Under the pieces are notes generated by a model, which saw only the letters and a list, made by a program, of their open reading frames with translations, made no database searches and was not told where the DNA came from. DNA of 64,000 nt, taken from NCBI RefSeq assembly GCF_900100005.1, contig NZ_FNEB01000002.1:124001-188000 (forward strand). Direction: 5' to 3'. Source of the stretch: Lutimaribacter saemankumensis (GTDB taxonomy: Bacteria; Pseudomonadota; Alphaproteobacteria; Rhodobacterales; Rhodobacteraceae). Both the position numbers and the translations under genes were made by a program. This document shows, in pieces, positions 8,898-17,337 of the stretch (its first letter is position 1; the number at the start of each line of letters is the position of its first letter).

Positions 8898-10154
8898 ATG
8901 CATTGGAAAAGCCGCAAATCCCTTTTGACCGAGGCCGTCGAAGACTGGGCCACCCGAGGATTGTTGCGCCCTGACGATGCGCGCAGGCTGCAGACGGATA
9001 TAGCGGCACAAGGCAGCGGCCTGGATTTCCGCGCACTTGTCATCGCTTTCGGGGTGATCTGTCTCGTGCTTGCCGCGCTTACCTTTGTCGCCGCCAACTG
9101 GGATGCCATTCCGCGCCCTGGCAAGCTGGGGCTGATCGGAGGCGTGGTCTGGCTGGCCTGGTCCGGCGCGGTCGCGGCGGGATGGCGCGGCGCGCACTGG
9201 TGGTACGAAGGGCTGACGCTTCTGGCCTGCGGACTTTATGGCGCGGCCATCATGCTGGTCGCGCAGATCTATCACATCCAGGGCGAACCGGCGGATGCCG
9301 TCTGGCTCTGGGCGCTTGGGACGCTGATCGCGGCGGCGCTGATGCGCGCGGCGATGCCGCTTGCCCTGGCTACGGGGCTATTCTTCCTGTGGTTCGCCAT
9401 GTCGCTGGAACGCGACTTTGCGACGGTCAACCTGGCCTATCTGGGATGGTGGACGTGCGGCGCCGTTCTGGCGGCGCTGTTGCCCAGCCGGTTCTGCGGC
9501 CATGTCTCGGCGCTGGCGCTTGTGGCCTGGGTGTTCGTGTCGCTGGGCCAGGAAGATTTCGACAGGCTGGCGGCGATGCTCGCCGTGGGCGGCGCGCTGG
9601 TCGTTGTGTCGCTCATGCTGATCTCGGCCGCGTCCGGCCGCTGGCTGCGCGGGTTCGAGGGCGCGGCGCTGTTCTATACCCTCGGCCTTGCACTCGCCCT
9701 GACAGTGCTCCTGCACCTGTCCGGCACCGATTTCCTTTATCGGACGGGCAGCGCGCCGGTCGGGGCCCCGGTTCTTTTCGCCGCGCCCGTGGCCTGCCTT
9801 GTCGCGGCGTTGTGGGGTTACATGCAGGGTGTCGACACGCGCTACGACCTTTGGGTAACGACACTGGCCGCAGCCCTGTTTTCGGCCATATTCACCGGAC
9901 AGTGGAGCCAATGGCTCACCGCCGCTTTCGCCCTGGGACTGGCGCTGTGGATCACGCGCATGGGCTGGCGGCTGTCTCTCCGCCGCTTGCGTTGGCTCGG
10001 GATCGCAGGCTTCGCCGTGATCCTGCTGATCGTCTATGCCGAAACGCTGGGCAGCCTTATGGGTACGGCGGGCTTCTACCTCGGGGCAGGCATCCTGCTT
10101 TTGGTCGGGGCGCTCATCCTGCCACGCGTCCTGCGCAAGAGGGCAGCCCCATGA
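8898..10154 (+). CDS. DUF2157 domain-containing membrane protein
   Basis: A 418-residue protein. The N-terminal cytoplasmic part (EDWATRGLLRPDDARRLQ) matches the start of DUF2157, followed by roughly ten hydrophobic segments. Function is unknown for the family. The ATG at 8898 (MHWKSRKS) is preferred over an upstream in-frame ATG at 8829 because it begins right before the conserved region. Its stop overlaps the next ATG by four bases (ATGA, 10151-10154), so the two genes are translationally coupled, as is usual for DUF2157/DUF4401 and GDYXXLXY proteins. Confidence 0.8.
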   Translation: MHWKSRKSLLTEAVEDWATRGLLRPDDARRLQTDIAAQGSGLDFRALVIAFGVICLVLAALTFVAANWDAIPRPGKLGLIGGVVWLAWSGAVAAGWRGAHWWYEGLTLLACGLYGAAIMLVAQIYHIQGEPADAVWLWALGTLIAAALMRAAMPLALATGLFFLWFAMSLERDFATVNLAYLGWWTCGAVLAALLPSRFCGHVSALALVAWVFVSLGQEDFDRLAAMLAVGGALVVVSLMLISAASGRWLRGFEGAALFYTLGLALALTVLLHLSGTDFLYRTGSAPVGAPVLFAAPVACLVAALWGYMQGVDTRYDLWVTTLAAALFSAIFTGQWSQWLTAAFALGLALWITRMGWRLSLRRLRWLGIAGFAVILLIVYAETLGSLMGTAGFYLGAGILLLVGALILPRVLRKRAAP

Positions 10155-10708
10155 TCCGGTTGTCCCGAAAGCTGATCCTGCCCGCCGCACTGCTGGCAGC
10201 GCTGATCCAGAGCGCGGCCGTCGGCAAGATGGTGATCGACCGCAACACCCTGATGCGCAACGGCCAGGAGGTTCGGCTTGAAACCGGTTTCGTCGATCCG
10301 CGCGACATCTTTCGCGGCCATTACGTGACCCTGCGGCTGGAAATATCGCAATTCCCCCAAGACAGCGTGGAAACGCTCGGGGATCCATTGATCCGCGACC
10401 CTGTATGGATCGAGCTGTCCGAAGGCGACGACGGTTTCTGGCAACCCGTCCGTCTTTATACCGCCCCGCCCGACGCGCCCGCAGGCCCGCTGCTGCGCGG
10501 AGAGCTTCTGGGCATGTACAACGACGCCTACACGATACGGTATCCGGTCGACCGCTATTTCGCGCCGGAGCTGCGCGCAAAGGAACTCGAACAGTTCCGC
10601 CGCGACGACAAGCTGGGCGTGATCCTGGCATTGTCGCCGGACGGTCAGGCCGCGATCAAGGGGCTGACCGTGGCCGGCGAAACCGTCTACGTGGAACCGC
10701 TTTACTAG
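10151..10708 (+). CDS. GDYXXLXY domain-containing protein
   Basis: A 185-residue protein with one N-terminal hydrophobic helix (LILPAALLAALIQSAAVGKM) that probably anchors it to the membrane, leaving the rest in the periplasm. The motif naming the family appears in variant form as RGHYVTLRLEIS around residues 54-65. The function is not known. It is coupled by an ATGA overlap to the DUF2157 membrane protein and presumably forms a complex with it. Confidence 0.75.
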   Translation: MIRLSRKLILPAALLAALIQSAAVGKMVIDRNTLMRNGQEVRLETGFVDPRDIFRGHYVTLRLEISQFPQDSVETLGDPLIRDPVWIELSEGDDGFWQPVRLYTAPPDAPAGPLLRGELLGMYNDAYTIRYPVDRYFAPELRAKELEQFRRDDKLGVILALSPDGQAAIKGLTVAGETVYVEPLY

Positions 10709-10759
10709 CCCGGTCTGCCTGATACAGTCCGCGCGACGACACACGAGGGGAACACGACG

Positions 10760-11623
10760 ATGGCCGCCGGCACCAATATCCGCACCTATTTCGAAGGCAC
10801 CTGGCACGATGGCGACGCGATGATCATTCGCGCGGCCGATCACGGTGCGTGGCTGGGGTCGGGCGTGTTCGACGGGGCGCGATACGTGAACGGGCTGGCC
10901 CCCGATCTCGACGCGCATTGCGCCCGCGTAAACCGGTCGGCCCGCGCGCTGGGACTTAACCCCACGGTTTCGACCGAAGACATGGTGCAGATCGTCTGGG
11001 ACGGGCTGGCGGCCTACCCCAAGGACACCGCTGTTTATATCCGGCCGATGTACTGGGGTATCGACGGCGACGTCACCGCGATCGTGCCCGGCGAGGACAA
11101 GACAGGCTTCGCCGTCTGTCTCGAGGAAATCCCGATGGCGCCGGACACCGCCACCACGACGCTGGGCCGCACGCAATTCCGCCGCCCCGTTTTGGAAAGC
11201 TCGGTCGTCAACGCCAAGGCGGGCTGCCTTTATCCCAACAATGCCCGGATGCTGCGCGAAGTCCGCGCGCGCGGCTTCGGCAACGCGCTGGTGGCCGACG
11301 CCATGGGCAATGTCGCCGAAAGCGCCACCGCCAACGTTTTCATGGTGCGCGATGGCGAGGTGTTCACCCCGATCGCGAACGGCACCTTCCTGGCCGGCAT
11401 CACCCGCGCCCGGCACATGGTGAACATGCGCGGTGACGGCATGAAGGTGCACGAAACCGTGCTGACCTTCGACGATTTCCTGGCGGCGGACGAGGTGTTC
11501 CTGTCTGGAAACATGAACAAGGTCACGCCCGTAACCGCCTTCGAGGACACCCAGTACCAGGCCGGCCCCGTCGCCCGCCGCGTGCGCGAGATGTATTGGG
11601 ACTGGGCGCACAGCACCGCGTGA
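10760..11623 (+). CDS. ilvE: Branched-chain amino acid aminotransferase (class IV, PLP)
   Basis: A 287-residue fold-type IV aminotransferase. NAKAGCLYPNNARMLREV near residues 151-168 holds the expected PLP lysine, and GNVAESATANVFMV matches the class IV glycine-rich cofactor-binding segment. It catalyses the last step of Leu, Ile and Val synthesis and the first of their breakdown, using 2-oxoglutarate/glutamate. ATG at 10760 follows GAGGGG (10745-10750). A D-amino acid transaminase or aminodeoxychorismate lyase is possible but less likely by length and motifs. Confidence 0.87.
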   Translation: MAAGTNIRTYFEGTWHDGDAMIIRAADHGAWLGSGVFDGARYVNGLAPDLDAHCARVNRSARALGLNPTVSTEDMVQIVWDGLAAYPKDTAVYIRPMYWGIDGDVTAIVPGEDKTGFAVCLEEIPMAPDTATTTLGRTQFRRPVLESSVVNAKAGCLYPNNARMLREVRARGFGNALVADAMGNVAESATANVFMVRDGEVFTPIANGTFLAGITRARHMVNMRGDGMKVHETVLTFDDFLAADEVFLSGNMNKVTPVTAFEDTQYQAGPVARRVREMYWDWAHSTA

Positions 11624-11628
11624 CCGTG

Positions 11629-12225
11629 ATGGCCCGCCCGCTTGAATTCTGGTTCGAATTCGCCAGCACCTATTCCTATCTGGCGGCCATGCGGGTGCAG
11701 GACGCCTGCGCCGCGCGCGGCGTGCCGCTGGTCTGGCGTCCGTTCCTGCTGGGGCCGGTCTTTGCGGCGCAGGGGCTGACGGACAGCCCGTTCAACCTGT
11801 TCCCGGCCAAGGGTGCCTATATGTGGCGCGATCTTGAACGGGAATGCGCCCGGCTGGGCCTGCCCCTACGCCGCCCGTCACGCTTTCCGCGTGGCAGCCT
11901 GCTGGCGGCGCGCATCGCCTGCGCGCATGCGGATGCCCCCTGGATCGGCGCCTTCGTCCGCGCGACTTATGCCGCAAATTTCGCCGAAGACCGCGATATC
12001 GACACAGACGATGTGATTGCCAGCCTTTTGGGCAACATCGGGCAAGACCCTGCGCCGATCCTTGCTTTGGCCGCCACGCCCGCCGCGAAATCCGCACTCC
12101 GCGCCCAGACCGAGACGGCACGGGCGCGCGGGATCTTCGGCGCTCCCAGCTTCATTGTCGGGAACGAGCTGTTCTGGGGGCATGACCGCATGTCACAGGC
12201 CATCGACTGGGCGGCAGGCGCCTGA
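11629..12225 (+). CDS. 2-hydroxychromene-2-carboxylate isomerase family (DsbA-like fold)
   Basis: A 198-residue protein starting ARPLEFWFEFASTYSYLA, where Ser-Thr-Tyr-Ser replaces the CxxC of thioredoxin-type enzymes, as in the HCCA isomerase/kappa-class GST family. GIFGAPSFIVGNELFWGHDR near the C terminus is the conserved family end. Characterised members are glutathione-dependent isomerases in naphthalene breakdown; housekeeping members have no assigned substrate. The start could also be GTG at 11620 or 11626. It lies directly after ilvE (5 bp) and is probably co-transcribed. Confidence 0.82.
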   Translation: MARPLEFWFEFASTYSYLAAMRVQDACAARGVPLVWRPFLLGPVFAAQGLTDSPFNLFPAKGAYMWRDLERECARLGLPLRRPSRFPRGSLLAARIACAHADAPWIGAFVRATYAANFAEDRDIDTDDVIASLLGNIGQDPAPILALAATPAAKSALRAQTETARARGIFGAPSFIVGNELFWGHDRMSQAIDWAAGA

Positions 12226-12315
12226 CCCCGTCCAATCCGCGCCGGGCATCACGCCCTGTTGCCACGCGCGTGGCCCTGCGCCATGATCGCCCAAGCTCAG
12301 GGGAGGGCCGTCAAG

Positions 12316-12771
12316 ATGCGCAAGTTCATGGTCGTTCTGGACGACAGCCGCGAATGTCTCAACGCGATGCGCTTTGCGGCGATGCGCGCAGCCAAGTCGG
12401 GTGGCGGCGTCGAAATTCTGTCGGTCATACCCCCCGAAGAGTTCAACCACTGGATCGGTGTGGGCGACATCATGCGCGAAGAGGCCCGGGAACGGATTCA
12501 CGCGCATTTCGAGGTATTCGCCAAGTGGATGCGCGACAAGCAGGGTGTGGATCCGCATCTCGTGATCCGCGAGGGCGAGCCGGTGAACGAAATCCTGGCG
12601 CAGATCAGGGAAGACCCGGAAATCGGGGTTCTGGTGCTGGGCGCTGGCACCGACAAGAAAGGCCCCGGCCCGCTGGTCAGCCAACTCAGCCGAAATGCCG
12701 GTTCCCTTCCCGTGCCGATCACCATCGTGCCCGGCGACCTGTCCAAGGAACGGCTTGAATCGATCACCTGA
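12316..12771 (+). CDS. Universal stress protein (UspA family)
   Basis: A 151-residue single-domain UspA protein. The start KFMVVLDDSRECLNAMRFAA is the first beta-strand and nucleotide-binding Asp, and VLVLGAGTDKKGPGPLVSQL resembles the G-2x-G-9x-G(S/T) ATP-binding signature. Usp proteins are cytoplasmic and linked to stress survival. The ATG at 12316 follows GGGAGG (12301-12306); the frame is open upstream but not conserved. Confidence 0.88.
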   Translation: MRKFMVVLDDSRECLNAMRFAAMRAAKSGGGVEILSVIPPEEFNHWIGVGDIMREEARERIHAHFEVFAKWMRDKQGVDPHLVIREGEPVNEILAQIREDPEIGVLVLGAGTDKKGPGPLVSQLSRNAGSLPVPITIVPGDLSKERLESIT

Positions 12772-12788
12772 GCGGTGGCGCGGCTGAA

Positions 12789-12805
12789 CTTAGAATGGTT
12801 CCAAA
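12789..12805 (+). promoter_or_regulatory. Irr-box-like inverted repeat upstream of nfuA
   Basis: CTTAGAA-TGG-TTCCAAA is an imperfect 7-3-7 inverted repeat (five of seven positions symmetric), close to the alphaproteobacterial Irr/ICE consensus TTTAGAA-N3-TTCTAAA. It sits just before a candidate -35 element and upstream of an Fe-S cluster gene, where iron-responsive control is expected. Confidence 0.4.
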
Positions 12806-12807
12806 CC

Positions 12808-12836
12808 TTGACTCTGCGCAATGCCGGGCGCATGTA
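12808..12836 (+). promoter_or_regulatory. Candidate sigma-70 promoter of nfuA-tsaB-rimI
   Basis: TTGACT (12808-12813) and CATGTA (12831-12836) are separated by 17 bp. The -35 element is near-consensus and the -10 is weak. It lies 32 bp before the nfuA ATG. Confidence 0.4.
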
Positions 12837-12867
12837 AGGGGCAACCCCGGAAAAAGGTGCAAATCGC

Positions 12868-13431
12868 ATGTTCATTCAAACCGAATCCACCCCGAACCCC
12901 GCGACGCTGAAATTCCTGCCCGGTCAAAGCGTGCTGGAAACCGGCACCGCCGATTTCCCCAGCGCCGAAGCGGCAGGCGCATCGCCGCTGGCACAGCGCA
13001 TCTTCGCGGTGTCCGGCGTGACCGGCGTCTTCTTCGGCACCGATTTCGTGACCGTCACCAAGGGTGACGCGGTCGAGTGGGACCATATCAAACCCGCGCT
13101 CCTTGGCGCGATCATGGAACACTACCAGTCCGGCGACCCGGTGATGGCCGGTGAGGCGCAGGCCGCTTCGGGCCATGCCGATCACGACGGCCCGGACTCC
13201 GAGGTGGTGGGCCAGATCAAGGAACTTCTCGACACCCGTGTGCGCCCCGCCGTGGCGCAGGACGGTGGCGACATCACGTTCCACGGGTTCGACCGTGGCG
13301 TTGTCTACCTGCACATGCAGGGCGCCTGCGCGGGCTGCCCGTCCTCGACCCTGACGCTGAAGATGGGGATCGAGAACCTGCTGCGCCATTACATCCCCGA
13401 GGTGACCGAGGTCCGGCCCGTTGCCGTCTGA
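12868..13431 (+). CDS. nfuA: Fe-S cluster scaffold/carrier NfuA-type protein
   Basis: A 187-residue protein with an N-terminal Nfu_N domain (MFIQTESTPNPATLKFLPG, residues 1-19 onward) and a C-terminal NifU-like domain carrying the CxxC cluster ligand pair in GACAGCPSSTLTLKMGIENL near residues 152-171. It delivers Fe-S clusters to target enzymes; likely local clients include SdhB and other cluster proteins. It overlaps tsaB by 11 bp. The upstream region has an Irr-box-like repeat and a promoter candidate. Confidence 0.93.
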   Translation: MFIQTESTPNPATLKFLPGQSVLETGTADFPSAEAAGASPLAQRIFAVSGVTGVFFGTDFVTVTKGDAVEWDHIKPALLGAIMEHYQSGDPVMAGEAQAASGHADHDGPDSEVVGQIKELLDTRVRPAVAQDGGDITFHGFDRGVVYLHMQGACAGCPSSTLTLKMGIENLLRHYIPEVTEVRPVAV

Positions 13432-14002
13432 CCGGCCAATCCTCGGATTCGACACATCGGCGGCGCATTGCGCCGCCGCTTTGCTGTCCGGCGGCCGGAT
13501 CGTCGCGCAGACAACCGAAGAGATGGGCCGGGGGCAAGCCGAACGGCTGTTTCCCTTGCTCGAAGAGTTGCTTGCCGGCGCCGGTATCGGCTGGGCCGAT
13601 CTCGACCGGATCGGGGTCGGCATCGGGCCGGGCAACTTCACCGGTATCCGCATTTCCGTTGCTGCTGCGCGCGGGCTGGCGCTGTCGCTGGATATTCCCG
13701 CGATCGGGATCAGCACCTTCGACGCGATCCGGCTGGACGACCCGCAGGCCCGTGCCGCCGTGCCGGCCCCGCGCGACCACGTCTACCTGCAGGCGCCGGG
13801 AACCGCGCCGGTTCTGCTGCCGCTGACCGAGGCGGGCGCGCCCCTTGTCCTTCCGCCGGCACCGGACGTGCTGGCCGCGCAGATCGCGCGCGCCGCCGCC
13901 ACCGCACCGGCCGATGGCCCGCCCCCCGCGCCCCTCTATATCCGGGCGGCCGATGCCGCGCCGTCCCGCGACGCGCCGCCGGTGATCCTCGATGACGCCT
14001 GA
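13421..14002 (+). CDS. tsaB: tRNA threonylcarbamoyladenosine biosynthesis protein TsaB
   Basis: A 193-residue ASKHA-fold protein beginning ILGFDTSAAHCAAAL, with the conserved GIGPGNFTGIRISVAAARGL segment near residues 66-85. TsaB partners TsaD and TsaE in making t6A37 of ANN-decoding tRNAs. It is shorter than E. coli TsaB (231 residues), as I recall for alphaproteobacterial members. The TTG start at 13421 overlaps nfuA by 11 bp; no ATG precedes the first conserved strand. Confidence 0.88.
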   Translation: MPSDRPILGFDTSAAHCAAALLSGGRIVAQTTEEMGRGQAERLFPLLEELLAGAGIGWADLDRIGVGIGPGNFTGIRISVAAARGLALSLDIPAIGISTFDAIRLDDPQARAAVPAPRDHVYLQAPGTAPVLLPLTEAGAPLVLPPAPDVLAAQIARAAATAPADGPPPAPLYIRAADAAPSRDAPPVILDDA

Positions 14003-14411
14003 GGCGCTGGCGCGCCTGCATGTGCGCGCTTTCACACATCCCCGCCCCTGGAGCGCGCAGGAATTCACCCAGCTGCTCGACAGCCCGCATGTCTTCGTCG
14101 TGGCGCAATCACATGCCTTCGCCCTTGGCCGCGTGATCGCGGGCGAGGCCGAATTGTTGACGATCGCCACCGACCCCGACCGCCGCCGGCAGGGCCTTGG
14201 CGCCGCAACACTTGCGGGTTTTCACGAAACCGCGGCGGCCCGCGGCGCGGCGACCGCCTTTCTCGAAGTCGCGGCAGACAACACCGGCGCGCGGGCGCTT
14301 TACGGGTCAGCAGGCTACGACCAGACCGGCCTGCGCGCAGGGTATTACAAGCGGGCCGATGGCACCGCCATCGACGCGCTGATCCTGTCGCGCGCCCTGC
14401 CCTTGGGATAG
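13992..14411 (+). CDS. rimI: Ribosomal protein S18 alanine N-acetyltransferase RimI-type GNAT
   Basis: A 139-residue GNAT protein. The acetyl-CoA loop is TIATDPDRRRQGLGAATL (about residues 56-73), and FLEVAADNTGARALYGSAGY matches RimI's conserved C-terminal region. The tsaB-rimI pairing (11-bp overlap, start ATG 13992) supports RimI rather than a general GNAT, since this pair is common across bacteria. A 7-bp stem-loop, GCTGACC-caa-GGTCAGC (14426-14442), follows the gene. Confidence 0.85.
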   Translation: MTPEALARLHVRAFTHPRPWSAQEFTQLLDSPHVFVVAQSHAFALGRVIAGEAELLTIATDPDRRRQGLGAATLAGFHETAAARGAATAFLEVAADNTGARALYGSAGYDQTGLRAGYYKRADGTAIDALILSRALPLG

Positions 14412-14474
14412 CCGGCCCGCCGCACGCTGACCCAAGGTCAGCCGCCCATGCCCGAAACGTGACCCAGATTCCTG

Positions 14475-14504
14475 TTGACCCCTGCCGCCCGTCACGGCCT
14501 TAAT
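14475..14504 (+). promoter_or_regulatory. Candidate promoter of the BMP-family ABC operon
   Basis: TTGACC (14475-14480) and CTTAAT (14499-14504) are 18 bp apart, about 64 bp before the substrate-binding-protein start. Both boxes are only moderately close to consensus. Confidence 0.35.
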
Positions 14505-14567
14505 CGGGACCGGAACTGCTTGACCGGGCGCGCCCCTCGCGCCCTCTCAACCAACTGGGAGATTCAA

Positions 14568-15566
14568 ATGACAATGATGAAAACCATTCTCGGCGCTGCC
14601 GCATCCGTCGCGCTGACCGCAGGTGCGGCGCTGGCCGATCCGGCTCTGATTTTCGACCTTGGCGGGAAGTTCGACAAAAGCTTCAACGAAGCCGCGTTCA
14701 ACGGCGCGCAACGCTGGGCCGAGGAAACCGGCGGCAGCTTCAACGAAATCGAACTGCAATCCGAGGCACAGCGCGAACAGGCGCTGCGCCGCTTTGCCGA
14801 GGCCGGGTTCAACCCGGTGATCACCATGGGCTTTGCCATGGCGGACCCGCTCAGCACCGTGGCGCCCGACTATCCCGACACCAAGTTCGCCGTGGTCGAC
14901 GTGACCTGGCTGGACGCGCCCAACGTGCGCCAGATCGGTTTTGCCGAACACGAAGGCTCGTACCTGGTGGGCATGATGGCGGCGATGGCGTCGAAAACCG
15001 GCACCGTCGGCTTTATTGGCGGTATGGACGTGCCGCTGATCCGTCATTTCGGCTGCGGCTATGCGCAGGGCGCCAAGGCCGTTAACCCCGATATCAACAT
15101 CGTGGCCAACATGACCGGCACGACGCCCGCCGCCTGGAACGACCCGGTCAAGGGGTCGGAACTGACCAAGGCGCAGATCAGCCAGGGCGCTGACGTGGTC
15201 TATGCCGCGGCAGGCGGCACCGGCGTGGGCGTTCTGCAGACAGCCGCCGACGAAGGCATCCTGTCGATCGGCGTGGACAGCAACCAGAACCACCTGCATC
15301 CCGGCAAGGTTCTGACCTCGATGCTCAAGCGCGTCGATGTCGCCGTGTACGAGGCGATGAAGGCCGGCGAAGACCTGGAAACCGGCGTTGTCACGCTGGG
15401 CCTGTCCGAAAACGGCGTGGGCTATGCGCTGGACGAAAACAACGCCGCGCTTGTGTCGGACGAAATGAAAGCCGCCGTTGACGAGGCCCGCCAGAAGATC
15501 ATCGACGGTGAGATCAACGTGGTCAGCTACTACGAAAACGACAGCTGCCCGGCACTGACCTTCTAA
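14568..15566 (+). CDS. BMP-family ABC transporter substrate-binding lipoprotein-like protein
   Basis: A 332-residue secreted protein. Residues 1-23 form a signal peptide (MKTILGAAASVALTAGAALA after a short lead), and the mature part begins DPALIFDLGGKFDKSFNEAA, the PnrA/Med-type BMP signature. No cysteine lipobox is visible, so it is probably a soluble periplasmic protein. Characterised BMP proteins bind nucleosides or nucleobases, which suits the nucleoside-type transporter encoded just downstream. ATG 14568 follows CTGGGAG. Confidence 0.92.
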   Translation: MTMMKTILGAAASVALTAGAALADPALIFDLGGKFDKSFNEAAFNGAQRWAEETGGSFNEIELQSEAQREQALRRFAEAGFNPVITMGFAMADPLSTVAPDYPDTKFAVVDVTWLDAPNVRQIGFAEHEGSYLVGMMAAMASKTGTVGFIGGMDVPLIRHFGCGYAQGAKAVNPDINIVANMTGTTPAAWNDPVKGSELTKAQISQGADVVYAAAGGTGVGVLQTAADEGILSIGVDSNQNHLHPGKVLTSMLKRVDVAVYEAMKAGEDLETGVVTLGLSENGVGYALDENNAALVSDEMKAAVDEARQKIIDGEINVVSYYENDSCPALTF

Positions 15567-15572
15567 GCCAGT

Positions 15573-15596
15573 GGCGGGCCGGTTTACCGGCCCGCC
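15573..15596 (+). terminator. Strong stem-loop after the substrate-binding-protein gene
   Basis: GGCGGGCCGG and CCGGCCCGCC pair perfectly around a TTTA loop, 7 bp after the stop. No T-tract follows, so it probably stabilises the upstream mRNA or attenuates transcription, giving more binding protein than membrane components. Confidence 0.55.
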
Positions 15597-15600
15597 TTCA

Positions 15601-15666
15601 CGCTCATGGGCCCCCTTGCGGGGCCTTTTCGCGAAGACAAGCCCGGCCACGGGCTTGATGAGCGCC
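15601..15666. repeat. REP-like palindromic repeat, copy 1
   Basis: Terminal CGCTCAT and ATGAGCG are inverted, with internal arms GGGCCCC...GGGGCC and AAGCCCG...CGGGCTT around CTTTTCGCGAAGA. The reverse complement of the copy at 55789-55850 aligns to it over nearly its whole length. It lies between the binding-protein gene and the ATPase gene. Confidence 0.6.
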
Positions 15667-15684
15667 ACCGGCAGGGAGCACTCG

Positions 15685-17334
15685 ATGACCACCGCACCGG
15701 CAATCGAACTCAGGGGCATCTCCAAGGCATTCGGCCCCGTTCAGGCCAACAAGGACATCTCGATCCGTGTCGAACGCGGCACGATCCACGGCATCATCGG
15801 CGAAAACGGCGCGGGAAAATCCACGCTGATGTCGATCCTCTACGGGTTCTACAAGGCAGATGCCGGCGAGATCTTCATCGGTGGCAGCAAAACCGAAATC
15901 CCCGACAGCCAGGCCGCCATCGCCGCCGGTATCGGCATGGTGTTCCAGCATTTCAAACTGGTCGAAAACTTCACGGTTCTGGAAAACGTGGTCCTGGGTG
16001 CCGAGGATGGCCGCCTTCTGAAAACCAGCCTCTCCAAGGCACGGTCCGAACTCAAAGCGCTGGCCAGCGACTATGGCTTGAACGTCGATCCCGACGCGGT
16101 GATCGAAACCATCGGGGTGGGCCAGCAGCAGCGTGTCGAAATCCTCAAGGCGCTTTATCGCCAGGCCGACATCCTGATCCTGGACGAACCCACCGGTGTG
16201 CTGACCCCGGCCGAGGCCGACCAGCTTTTCCGCATCCTCGGGCGGCTGAAATCCGAGGGCAAGACGATCATCCTGATCACCCACAAGCTGCGCGAGATCA
16301 TGGAGATCACCGACACCGTTTCGGTGATGCGGCGCGGCGAGATGACGGCCACGGTCAAGACGGCGGAAACCACGCCGACGGAACTGGCCGAATTGATGGT
16401 GGGCCGCAAGGTGCTGCTGCGCGTCGACAAGGCCCCGGCGCAGCCCGGTGCCCCGGTCCTGCAGATCGACGGCCTGTCCGTCACCGACAGCGCTGGGGTG
16501 CAGCGGCTCAAAGACGTGTCGCTGAACGTGCGCGCAGGCGAAATCCTCGGGATCGCGGGGGTGGCAGGCAACGGACAATCCGAACTGCTCGAGGTTCTGG
16601 GCGGCATGCGCACCGCCACCGGCCGCATCACCATGAACGGCCAGCCGATCGACCTGACGGGCAAGCAGTCCGACGGGCAATCGCGCCGCGCGCGGGGCAT
16701 CGGACACGTCCCCGAAGACCGCCAGCGCGAGGGCCTGATCATGGCCTATTCCGCGTGGGAAAACAGCGTCTTCGGCTATCACCGCGACCCGCGCTGGCAA
16801 AAGGGCGCGCTGATGGACAATGCCGGGATCGAATCCGCCGCGCAGGAACAGATGGACCGCTTCGACGTGCGTCCGCCGAACCCGCGCCTTGCCGCGCGCA
16901 ATTTCTCGGGCGGGAACCAGCAAAAGATCGTCGTCGCCCGCGAAATCGACCGAAACCCTGACCTTCTTCTGATCGGCCAGCCCACGCGCGGCGTCGATAT
17001 CGGCGCGATCGAATTCATTCACAAGCAGATCATCGCCCTGCGGGACGAAGGCAAGGCGATCCTGCTTGTTTCGGTCGAACTGGACGAAATCCTGTCGCTC
17101 TCGGACCGGGTGGCGGTGATGTTCGACGGTCAGATCATGGGCGAAGGCCCCGCCGAAACCGCCACGCAGGTTGGTCTTGGCTGCCTCATGGCAGGGCTTG
17201 GCGGCGATGACACGCGCGACATGACCGGCTGGCGGATCACCGACGCCGCCACCATCGAAGAGGGCACGCCCGACGTCGCCCGGATCGAGGCGCAGCTGGC
17301 GGACCGCCACGCCGACGCCAGCAAGGAGGTCTGA
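15685..17334 (+). CDS. BMP-family ABC transporter, tandem ATP-binding protein
   Basis: A 549-residue protein with two ABC domains. The first has an intact Walker A (GENGAGKST), a degenerate signature (GVGQQQRVEI) and Walker B ILILDEPTGVLTP. The second has a degenerate Walker A (GVAGNGQSE), a good signature (FSGGNQQKIVVARE) and LLLIGQPTRGVDIG, where the usual Glu is Gln. This asymmetric layout is typical of sugar/nucleoside (RbsA-like) ATPases with one strong composite site. ATG 15685 follows CAGGGAG; an upstream in-frame ATG at 15571 lies inside the stem-loop and repeat region. Confidence 0.93.
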   Translation: MTTAPAIELRGISKAFGPVQANKDISIRVERGTIHGIIGENGAGKSTLMSILYGFYKADAGEIFIGGSKTEIPDSQAAIAAGIGMVFQHFKLVENFTVLENVVLGAEDGRLLKTSLSKARSELKALASDYGLNVDPDAVIETIGVGQQQRVEILKALYRQADILILDEPTGVLTPAEADQLFRILGRLKSEGKTIILITHKLREIMEITDTVSVMRRGEMTATVKTAETTPTELAELMVGRKVLLRVDKAPAQPGAPVLQIDGLSVTDSAGVQRLKDVSLNVRAGEILGIAGVAGNGQSELLEVLGGMRTATGRITMNGQPIDLTGKQSDGQSRRARGIGHVPEDRQREGLIMAYSAWENSVFGYHRDPRWQKGALMDNAGIESAAQEQMDRFDVRPPNPRLAARNFSGGNQQKIVVAREIDRNPDLLLIGQPTRGVDIGAIEFIHKQIIALRDEGKAILLVSVELDEILSLSDRVAVMFDGQIMGEGPAETATQVGLGCLMAGLGGDDTRDMTGWRITDAATIEEGTPDVARIEAQLADRHADASKEV

Positions 17335-17337
17335 GCC

